A stretch of DNA of 64,000 nt from Sinonovacula constricta (taxonomy: Eukaryota; Mollusca; Bivalvia; Cardiida; Solecurtidae), in NCBI GenBank assembly GCA_007844125.1, contig CM017558.1, positions 43,986,460 to 44,050,459 on the forward strand, read 5' to 3'. A program made the translations under genes and the position numbers. The notes beneath the pieces are model-generated. The model had not been told where the DNA came from. It searched no databases and worked only from the letters and a program-made list of their open reading frames with translations. Below, piece after piece: positions 13,001 to 25,000 of this stretch. Within the stretch, counting starts at the first letter, position 1, and the number at the start of each line of letters is the position of its first letter.

Positions 13001-16000
13001 CAACCACACATAAAGCTTGATATCTTGACTGAGCAACTTGATGACATCCACACATAAAGCTTGATATCTTGTCTGAGCTAATTGATGATAACCACACATA
13101 AAGCTTGATATCTTGTCTGAACTACTTGATGACAACGACACATAAAGCTTGATATCTTGCCTGAGCTACTTGATGATAACGACACATAAAGCTTGATATC
13201 TTGTCTGAGCTTCTTGATGACAACCACACATAATGCTAGATATTTTGTCTGAGCAACTTGATGACAACCACACATAAAGCTTACAAGTCATATTGTTAGA
13301 AACTAAACAGCTAATAGCATAGATGCCGATCTAACAGCTCCAATCAGAAGGTTCCTTGATCTAACAGCTCCAACCAGAAGGTTCCCTGATCTAACAGCTC
13401 CAACCAGAAGGTTCCCTGATCTAACAGCTCCAACCAGAAGGTTCCCTGATCTAACAGCTCCAACCAGAAGGTTCCCTGATCTAACAGCTCCAACCAGAAG
13501 GTTCCCTGATATAACAGCTCCAACCAGAAGGTTCCCTGATCTAACAGCTCCAACCAGAAGGTTCCCTGATCTAACAGCTCCAACCAGAAGGTTCCTTGAT
13601 CTAACAGCTCCAACCAGAAGGTTCCCTGATCTAACAGCTTCAACCGGAAGGTTCCCTGATCTAACAGCTCCAATCAGAAGGTTTTTCTGATCTTATAGCT
13701 CCAACCAGAAGGTTCCCTGATCTAACAGCTCTAACCAGACGGTTCCCTGATCTAACAGCTCTAACCAGAAGGTTCCCTGATTTAACAGCTCTAACCAGAA
13801 GGTTCCCTGATCTAACAGCTCCAACCAGAAGGTTCCCTGATCTAACAGCTTCAACCGGAAGGTTCCCTGATCTAACAGCTTCAACCGGAAGGTTCCCTGA
13901 TCTAACAGCTCCAATCAGAAGGTTTTTCTGATCTAACAGCTCTAACCGGAAGGTTCCCTGATCTAACAGCTTCAACCGGAAGGTTCCCTGATCTAACAGC
14001 TCCAACCAGAAGGTTCCCTGATCTAACAGCTTCAACCGGAAGGTTCCCTGATCTAACAGCTCTAACCGGAAGGTTCCCTGATCTAACAGCTCCAATCAGA
14101 AGGTTCATGATCTAACAGCTCCAATCAGAAGGTTCCCTGATATAACAGCTCCAACCAGAAGGTTCCCTGATCTAACAGCTCCAATCAGAAGGTTCATGAT
14201 CTAACAGCTCCAACCAGAAGGTTCCCTGATCTAACAGCTCCAATCAGAAGGTTCCCTGGTCTAACAGCTCCAATCAGAAGGTTCCCTGATCTAACAGCTC
14301 CAACCAGAAGGTTCCCTGATCTAACAGCTCCAACCAGAAGGTTCCCTGATCTAACAGCTCCAATCAGAAGGTTCCCTGATCTAACAGCTCCAATCAGAAG
14401 GTTCCCTGATCTAACAGCTCCAACCAGAATATTCCCTGATCTAACAGCTCCAACCAGAATGTTCCCTGATCTAACAGCTCCAATTAGAAGGTTCCCTGAT
14501 CTAACAGCTCCAATCAGAAGGTTCCCTGATCTAACAGCTCTAACCAGAAGGTTCCCTGATCTAACAGCTCTAACCAGAAGGTTCCCTGATCTAACAGCTC
14601 TAACCAGAAGGTTCCCTGATCTAACAGCTCTAACCAGAAGGTTCCCTGATCTAACAGCTCTAACCAGAAGGTTCCCTGATCTAACAGCTCCAATCAGAAG
14701 GTACCCTGATCTAACAGCTCTAACCAGAAGGTTCCCTGATCTAACAGCTCCAATCAGAAGGTTCCCTGATCTAACAGCTCTAACCAGAAGGTTCCCTGAT
14801 CTAACATTTCCAATCAGAAGGTTCCCTGATCTAACAGCTCTAACCAGAAGGTTCCCTGATCTAACAGCTCTAACCAGAAGGTTCCCTGATCTTACAGCTC
14901 TAATCAGAAGGTTCCTTTGATCTAACAGCTACAATCAGAAAGTTCCCTGATCTAACAGCTCTAATCAGAAGGTTCCTTTGATCTAACAGCTCAAACCAGA
15001 ACGTTCCCTGATCTAACAGCTCCAATCAGAAGGTTCCCTGATCTAACAGCTCTAACCAGAAGGTTCCCTGATCTAACATTTCCAATCAGAAGGTTCCCTG
15101 ATCTAACAGCTCTAACCAGAAGGTTCCCTGATCTAACAGCTCTAACCAGAAGGTTCCCTGATCTTACAGCTCTAATCAGAAGGTTCCTTTGATCTAACAG
15201 CTACAATCAGAAAGTTCCCTGATCTAACAGCTCTAATCAGAAGGTTCCTTTGATCTAACAGCTCAAACCAGAACGTTCCCTGATCTAACAGCTCCAATCA
15301 GAAGGTTCCCTGATCTAACAGCTCTAACCAGAAGGTTCCCTGATCTAACATTTCCAATCAGAAGGTTCCCTGATCTAACAGCTCTAACCAGAAGGTTCCC
15401 TGATCTAACAGCTCTAACCAGAAGGTTCCCTGATCTTACAGCTCTAATCAGAAGGTTCCTTTGATCTAACAGCTACAATCAGAAAGTTCCCTGATCTAAC
15501 AGCTCTAATCAGAAGGTTCCTTTGATCTAACAGCTCAAACCAGAACGTTCCCTGATCTAACAGCTCCAATCAGAAGGTTCCCTGATCTAACAGCTCTAAT
15601 CAGAAGGTTCCTCTGGGTCTAGGCCATTTGTCAGGTCTGGGTTAATTCAAGCTCAGTTGATCAACGGTTTAATTAATCCCAGTCTAGCTATAAATAGCAC
15701 AGCAGTACAATCAATAGCAAGGGTCATAGAATCCACAGCTTCATGTATTTTACGTACTATATAAAACTGAAGCCATGACAACAAAATGATTAGGAACTTG
15801 CCTCTCCATTTTTGTTGTTTTAATAACTTGCAAAATGGCAAAATTTCTTCTGAAAACATGGAAATGCACTTAAACCATGTAAACATTATTTTAGTAATAT
15901 GGAATACAAGGCGATTCAGAACTTTAACACTTGTATGTGATAGAATAGGAGCAGGGTGTGTAAAGCAGACAACTCAATGTTTTTCACAGGAAAAAGAGAA

Positions 16001-19000
16001 ACAAAGAAAATGTTAACACATTTAGAGAAAAGCTTAGTGCCAGACTGTTTACCATCAAAACTTGAGGTGTGTTAAGCAGACAACTCAATGTTTTTCACAG
16101 GAAAAAGAGAAACAAAGAAAATGTTAACACATTTAGAGAAAAGCTTAGTGCCAGACTGTTTACCATCAAAACTTGAGACAAATCAACACCCATGCGTGGA
16201 TGTACTACATTTCTACAAGTTCACAGCAACACACCTCTAAATATAGACATATGTGACAGCTGGAAAGCCTAGTGATATTTTCTTCTTTTGTTCCCTAGTT
16301 ACAGAAGTAATATATATGCAAGTGAGAGTAGGCAACTCTCAATGTCACTACAGTTATCTTCCTTAGAACCTTTAAACTTTCTGCTAACAGTCACTATCAA
16401 ACATACATGACCAGACATGCGAGAAAGTATGCAGTAATTAGTGCAATACTTATCAGACAGTTCTCCAACAAAAGCCTACTTATATATCAGGTCATCTTGA
16501 CATTTGATATCATGATACTAAGAACCCCACCAGTAAATGACAATAGGTTTTTATGTTTACAGTTATCCTGCTAGGCATGTACTGATAAGACTTAGGCAAA
16601 CAGTGTAGATTCAGATTAGCCTGGAGGCACTATAACCAAGCTCCACTCTGCTGCCATGTCTACAGAACAAAGGTTAGGCACCTGTGCATGTCAATTTAAG
16701 AGGACTGCGTATGGAGTTAATTAGAAATGTAGCCTAATAAGCCATAACTGTTGTTTCCCGAAAAGATCAGAATAATTTATCCCTTTGGAGAAAGTTATAA
16801 TTTAAAAAGATATGTCTATAAAAAAGTTTTCTTTGCAGAAAGCTCTAGATCAGGAGTATTTCATGCCAATGCATTAAACCTCAGCCTCCTAAGCATTTAT
16901 AAATATGGCTTAAGCAAATAGTTTAGATCTAGATTAGCCATCTACCTGCTTGGAGCTGTCTGATCAGTAGATCTAGATCAGCCATAGCTACATGCTTGGA
17001 GCTGTCTGATCAGTAGATCTAGACCAGCCATATCTACCTGCTTAGAGCTGTCTGATCAGTAGATCTAGGTCAGCCATCTACCTGCTTGGAGCTGTCAGAT
17101 CAGTAGATCTATATCAGCCATCGACCTGTTTGGAGCTGTCTGATCAGTAGATCTAGATCAGCCATCTACCTGCTTGGAGCTGTCTGATCAGTAGATCTAT
17201 ATCAGTCACCTACCTGCTTGGAGCTGTCTGATCAGTAGATCTAGATCAGCCATATCTACCTGCTTGGAGCTGTCTGATCATCAAATCTAGATCAGCCATA
17301 TCTACCTGCTTGAAGCTGTCTGATCAGTAGATCTATATCAGCCATCTACCTGCTTGGAGCTGTCTGATTAGTAGATCTAGATCAGCCATCTACCTGCTTG
17401 GAGCTGTCTGATCAGTAGATCTAGATCAGCCATATACCTGCTTGGAGCTGTCTGATCAGTAGATCTAGGTCAGTCATCTACCTGCTTGGAGCTGTCTGAT
17501 CAGTAGATCTAGATCAGCCATATACCTGCTTGGAGCTGTCTGATCAGTAGATCTAGGTCAGTCATCTACCTGCTTGGAGCTGTCTGATCAGTAGATCTAG
17601 ATCAGCCATCTACCTGCTTGGAGCTGTCTGATCAGTAGATCTATATCAGACATCTTCCTGCTTGGAGCTGTCTGATCAGTAGATCTAGATCAGCCATATC
17701 TACCTGCTTGAAGCTGTCTGATCAGTAGATCTATATCAGCCATCTACCTGCTTGGAGCTGTCTGATTAGTAGATCTAGATCAGCCATATACCTGCTTGGA
17801 GCTGTCTGATTAGTAGATCTAGGTCAGTCATCTACCTGCTTGGAGCTGTCTGATCAGTAGATCTAGATCAGCCATATACCTGCTTGGAGCTGTCTGATCA
17901 GTAGATCTATATCAGACATCTTCCTGCTTGGAGCTGTCTGATCAGTAGATCTAGATCAGTCACCTACCTGCTTGGAGCTGTCTGATCAGTAGATCTAGAT
18001 CAGCCATCTACCTGCTTGGAGCTGTCTGATCAGTAGATCTATATCAGACATCTTCCTGCTTGGAGCTGTCTGATCAGTAGATCTATATCAGTCATCTTCC
18101 TGCTTGGAGCTGTCTGATCAGTAGATCTAGATCAGTCATCTACCTGCTTGGAGCTGTCTGATCAGTAGATCTAGATCAGCCATATACCTGCTTGGAGCTG
18201 TCTGATCAGTAGATCTAGATCAGCCATATCTACCTGCTTGGAGCTGTCTGATCAGTAGATCTAGATCAGCCATATCTACCTGCTTGGAGCTGTCTGATCA
18301 GTAGATCTAGATCAGCCATCTTCCTGCTTGGAGCTGTCTGATCAGTAGATCTAGATCAGTCATCTACCTGCTTGGAGCTGTCTGATCAGACTTTGTACTA
18401 ATGGATGCAGGGCCTTCAGCAATAATGCTTTTGTCCAAGTCATGAAGTTTTAAAGTAATAACTAAGGTTTTTACGTGGTTTGTAAAGAAATGTTGCTGGC
18501 TAAGTTTGAAGTTCTTATTCCAGCTAATCACTAATAAGTAGTCATTACAATACATTCTGTGTGTTCTATTTTATATACCCACACTACAGGCTAGAGTTGA
18601 CAATAAGTATCGACAATACTGGGTGCAGTTATGAAAGTAGATTTACTTCTTTTAACATGGTTAAACAGATGTAAAATATTATGACTCCTGGCAACCTTGC
18701 CATAAACATTTCCCAGTGTGACTTCACAGATGTTTAATTAGATATTCAGTTAATTTCATTACAAAGTACAGTTATCCATAAGGCAATAACATTTATGAAC
18801 TAATAAAGGGACTTGACAGCCAAAGATATATTGAACAATTTTTTAAATAGTAAAAATGTATGAAATATGGAAGGTATAGTTTGTTTTATTCATAACATGT
18901 GCAATGCACAATTTCAAGTCAAAGTAACTTTTGCTATGTGCATTAAAACTATCTTTCTGTCAATGGTAAAGTCAATGTATTTTTTTATTGTTTAAAACAT

Positions 19001-22000
19001 ATTTGTACTCTTATAAAAGGTGCTGTACAAACAATATTCAGAAAACACTAACACTCTACAAAAAAAAATATACAGTCAAGTGTATACACCAACACAGTGT
19101 AGAAATATAGTCGAGTACATATACCAGCACAGTGTACTTGTCACCATAGGGGACACATCAACAATTCAAGATGGCGCATGTTGTCAAGTACAGTATCTTG
19201 GTAGCTCAGTAAGGTTGCCATGGTTACCTGGTACACAGGCCTGTGTTAGGTCAGGTTCACAGTGGAACCTATTGTTTGACTGCTGGGACATTTCAGAGTC
19301 TGAGTCAGCAATATCTGATAGAGAGTCGTACTCGGGTGAGTGGGGTCTTTGAGTGGTAACCATCCCCGGACTGCCACAGGGCCGCACAGGGTATGGCTTC
19401 TGCCCATAGGCTACAATGGCAGAAGGTCATGATATAGTACAGATGAGTCATGGCATTAACAAACACGTATTGGTTATAAGACATTGTTTATTGTACAAAC
19501 ATAAGCAAATTTATAGTTATTTGTGATCATGTCTTGTGTGAAGAAGAACCTTTTCAACTGTCACTGAACAACTTGTGCAAGTAGCAAAACATTAATTCCA
19601 GTTGTGTGTGACATTTTAGTGTTTCAGAAAATAAGATCAACATTTTATTCTTGCTGACTGTGTATGATCATTCTTCCTGATAAAAACAACAATCCCAAAG
19701 CAAGTAATGTTTTAAGGAAAGATAGACAACCACTTGACAAACACATACAGTCTGTTGTAGTTGCATATTATTTTGTATCCAGTGTATATGTAATATCCTA
19801 TCTATTGGCATAAAACAAGCAAGCCTGTGTAATAATTTAAGTAGTTTTTTTTGTTAGTAATTTTTGCTAAGACTCGCAGAGTCTAGAACAAAATAATGTT
19901 AACCAATCATAAAACACTTTTTCTTGTTAAGTGAAGCAACAGTGTGATCAGTTTTGTGGTGGCCGAGTCACTTGCCCTCAATACTTGGGTTCTTGTCCCA
20001 GGCAGGGTTGTGACATGCCCAGGCAGGGTTGTGACATGCCCAGGCAGGGTTGTGACATGCCCAGACAGGGTTGTGACATACCCAGGCATTGTTGTGACAT
20101 GCCATTGCTGATGTGTTTGCCCAAATTTTTTTTTTAAATTCTTTGTCCACCAACAATCACTGGATGTTGCAACCATGACCACAACTATGGACACTATATG
20201 CATCCAACACTAGAACAATAATCAAACCATTGTATATAGCAGATTTCTTTTCTAATAAGAAAATGGTCAATAACATTGCCTGTGAGATGGTAGCAGCAGT
20301 AAGCAAGGCCAGTGGAATGGTATTATTATTTAGATGGGAACAGATTCAACAGATGAATTGGTTAGGGACGGTGCTTCACTTCCTTATGGAAACAAGATAT
20401 AAATGTAACAACACAACTTCTTCATGATACAATTCAGTGGTACTTCATTTTCCTGTTTTCTTATTAATTACATTGGATAGATTCCTTTTTTTGTGTTATA
20501 TAAGAAACTGTTTACCATGCCAAACTAATACTTTCCGACCAAAAATAAATCCTGTAATCTTGCTATTTTCTAAATATGAACATTTTTTTGTACAAACATG
20601 AAGAGGACTCTTATCTTACTAGAATAATATTACATAGATAGATATGCTGTTTGCTGCTTTCTTAATTCAGAGGCACCCAACTACATATTTCTATGTGAAG
20701 TGCTTCTCTGAACGATCTGTACAATTGTAATGCAGTGAAAACACAGCACCTTTTACACCTTTCTAACTGAGACCATCTAGTTATCATTTAAACATATGTC
20801 GATGAAGGCTATCTTGTAACATGTTTGACCAATGTTATCATTTACACATATGTCGATGAAGGCTATCTTGTAACATGTTTGACCCAGGTTATCATTTACA
20901 CATAAGTCGATGAAAGCTATCTTGTACATATGTTTGACCCACGTTATCATTTACACATATGTTGATGAAGGCTATCTTGTACACATGTTTGACCAAGGTT
21001 ATCATTTACACATATGTTGATAAAGGCTATCTTGTACACATGTTTGACCCATGTTATCATTTACACATATAGGCTACCTTGTACACATGTTTGACCCATG
21101 TTATCATTTATACATATGTTGATGAAGGCTATCTTGTAACATGTTTGACCCAGGTAATCAGTCACACATATGTTGATCGTTATCTTGCACACATGTTCGA
21201 GCTAGTTTATTTTGTATAAATGTTTGACCAATGTTATTTTTTTATACCCATATGTTTGATAAAGGTTTAAGATATATTGTACATGCAGGATAGTGTTACT
21301 AAGGTTATATTATGACATGCATGCTAGAGCAAAGTTATCTTGTGTGTATATATATATATGTTTCACTAGCATACATTGTACAGGATAGTGTGACTAATGT
21401 TATATTGTAACATGCATGCTAGAGCAAAGTTATCTTGTGTGTATATATATATATGTTTCACTAGCATAAATTGTACAGGATAGTGTGACTAAGGTTATAT
21501 TGTAACATGCATGCTTGAGCCAAGTTATCTTGTGTGTATATATATATATGTTTCACTAGCATAAATTGTACAGGATAGTGTGACTAATGTTATATTGTAA
21601 CATGCATGCTAGAGCAAAGTTATCTTGTGTGTATATATATATATGTTTCACTAGCATACATTGTACAGGATAGTGTGACTAATGTTATATTGTAACATGC
21701 ATGCTAGAGCAAAGTTATCTTGTGTGTATATATATATATGTTTCACTAGCATACATTGTACAGGATAGTGTGACTAAGGTTATATTGTAACATGCATGCT
21801 TGAGCCAAGTTATCTTGTACATGTATGTAACATCCCCAGCCACAACTATATTCATTATTCACTCAAGATAAAGTAAACACATTAAAATATAATGGCTATG
21901 TTCTCCTCTGTTAAGCCACACTGAGCTATTTATGGTTCTCCTTTGAAGTAAACAACATAAAAAATGCATATAGTTGATAACAGAATAGAAGTAATTATCA

Positions 22001-25000
22001 ACAACATCATAAAATGTCATCATTATTCCCAACAGACTGTGTTAGACTGGCAGAGTGTTTTCCAATAATTCTCCTTCTTGTTATTTTCAACCTGAATCAA
22101 CAACATGACCATGAACTACATGTACAAATAACCAGATAAACACACTGAAAGTGATGTTTCTACAGATATCTTGATGTAAGACTCCACTCCTTTCTTGTAG
22201 CCAGTACATGACTTATTCTGCATTATCATTATATTATAAAGGACATCAGCATATGATAAACTTAAGAAACAAAGCTACAGAACAATCATTTTCCACTTAT
22301 TGGTTAATTATTCTAATTAGTTTCATAAATAAAAACATGCATTGATTATGTGCAATAAAAATATTGGAAACGGGAAATTATATGAATAATTCATAAAAAC
22401 ATGTGCCAATGCTAATGTTGTTCTAAAAATATCACAAGAGCTGACAAAAAACAAGTATGGAAAAAATGTGATTTTAGAGCCAGTTCTGTGTTTAGTAGTA
22501 TTGACTTGAATAAATGAAATATCAAAAACGTTTGTGTGTATTATAATCTTAAGTTATGTCTGGTAGGGTCATTATTGGTCATGCAATGCCCAATATGATG
22601 TCATGTCTATTAGTTATTATCTTTCCGAAACTGTTGGGAAATAAAGCACAAATATTAATTAACTTGAACACGTTATAGTCAGTGTGGGTCAGGACTTGTC
22701 CATATTATTTTCTCTACACCTTTATTTACTACTCAGTAAGTATCTGCATGTGTTTTAATTAATCAAAAGCAATTTTCTTACATATCTTTCAATTAAACCT
22801 TTTTGGTGCCAATAGTATCCCCGAAAATCTATGAACACAATACTAAAATTACTAAATTAATAAATAATCATTACTACAACAATAAAAATAATAAATATAA
22901 TACCACTATGTATAAAAATGAGCTCGTCAACATGTCACCAGTGAAGTAAAATAAAACACTTTTTTTGTGTAAGACAAGCTAATATATCGTTGTGTAAATG
23001 GATTGTGAAAAACCAGACATTTTATTTATAATAAAGGATAGAATATACTTCTGTGTGTAAATGTGAATATAAAAATGTGAATTCATTAAAAATAACAGAA
23101 TTGTTGACTCCTTCCTACAGTTATGTGTCAGTACTAGTAAGAGTACTGTATAACATGTCCAAAACTATAAATAAAGTCTCATCTACTGTAGCTTGCAAGC
23201 CTTTAGACAAACACTGCAAATGATTATTTAATATAACAATGATATAAACTACATCCAATAAAAACAACTGTAGACTAAGATAGCCCTACAAAGAACGAGA
23301 GATTTCATGACACAACAACTGTTGTCCAATTGTCAGAAGACAAAAAAACAAGATAAGCTTAGACATAGTGTTAAGTAATATTGTACAATCCTAACCAGCA
23401 GAGACAACCTTCCAATGTATGGCATCAGTAATGTATATTACTGTCACTGTGAAAGGTGCATTACTTCTATTAAGAACCAGTTTTTGTTTTTACATTTTCT
23501 GCAAGCTCTTGACAATATTCTATTCTATTAAAACAAAGAATATCTTGATAAATAAACCTTACTTTACCAACTAGGTTAATTTCATAAACATCATTTTCTG
23601 AGTTTTCTTTTTAATATATATATTTTAATGAAAAAAAAATCAATCTCTACAAATTAATTTCAGTTTATACCAGTAGTTAGGAGCAGTAAGAATGCGTGCC
23701 TTAAGTCACTTCTGGGCAATGCCATCAGTTTTTATCATAAATCTATTGATTAACAGTCTGACATTTTGATACTGAAGATTTTTTTTATTTAAACAAAACC
23801 TTGACATTTTGGTATCTAAGATTTTTATTCAACAAAAGTTAAAATCAATATGCCGCAACTTTAATTGCTATCCAGTTTATAATCTGAGAGTTTTGATGTT
23901 TAATACACAAAGCATTTCAGGGTGAATTTTGTTCATTCTGGCAAACAACCTTAACTTATAGTAATCCATCTGAACTGTCCATTTCTTGGGTACACTTATG
24001 GCCCCTTGATGATAGAATTTGGCAATTATTGGGAAAGAAAAAACCCCTGAGAAATATCTGGGCTTAACTTAAAGGGGCTCTTCAGACCACAGATCAAAAC
24101 AGGTATTTATCATGACTATTGTAACCAATCCTATATCTGGGTAGAACCACTTACACATCATGCTGGAATAGCTGTTCACCTTACAGTACAGTTAGAACGC
24201 AAACCAATATTGTGCCCTGTTCACCTAACAGTACAGTTAGAACGCAAACCAATATTGTGCCCTGTTCACCTAACAGTACAGTTGGAACTCAAACCAATAT
24301 TGTGCCCTGTTCACCTTACAGTACAGTTAGAACTCAAACCAATATTGTGCCCTGTTCACCTTACAGTACAGTTAGAACGCAAACCAATATTGTGCCCTGT
24401 TCACCTAACAGTACAGTTAGAACGCAAACCAATATTGTGCCCTGTTCACCTAACAGTACAGTTGGAACTCAAACCAATATTGTGCCCTGTTCACCTAACA
24501 GTACAGTTAGAACTCAAACCAATATTGTGCCCTGTTCACCTTACAGTACAGTTAGAACGCAAACCAATATTGTGCCCTGTTCACCTTACAGTACAGTTAG
24601 AACGCAAACCAATATTGTGCCCTGTTCACCTAACAGTACAGTTAGAACGCAAACCAATATTGTGCCCTGTTCACCTTACAGTACAGTTGGAACTCAAACC
24701 AATATTGTGCCCTGTTCACCTTACAGTACAGTTAGAACGCAAACCAATATTGTGCCCTGTTCACCTTACAGTACAGTTAGAACGCAAACCAATGTTGTGC
24801 TCTGTTCACCTTACAGTACAGTTAGAACGCAAACCAATATTGTGCCCTGTTCACCTTACAGTACAGTTGGAACTCAAACCAATATTGTGATCTGTTCACC
24901 TTACAGTACTGTTGGAACTCAAACCAATGATGTGCTCTGTGCATCTTACAGTACAGTTTTTAATGGTAAACTATATGAAACTATCCTACAACACAAGTTG

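Noticed and set aside
11467..13284. A Ser-rich repeated protein ([13 protein letters not shown] type) on the minus strand
   Set aside because: The 44-bp unit is stop-free in all three minus frames, so the frame merely cycles every 132 bp. No splice or start context.
13344..14920. Decapeptide-repeat proteins ([10 protein letters not shown] and [10 protein letters not shown] types) on both strands
   Set aside because: The 30-bp unit leaves several frames open on both strands, as expected from repeat geometry and not from coding selection.
13330..15612. CRISPR-like appearance of regularly spaced 30-bp repeats
   Set aside because: The repeats are head-to-tail without unique spacers, in a eukaryotic intron and with no cas genes.
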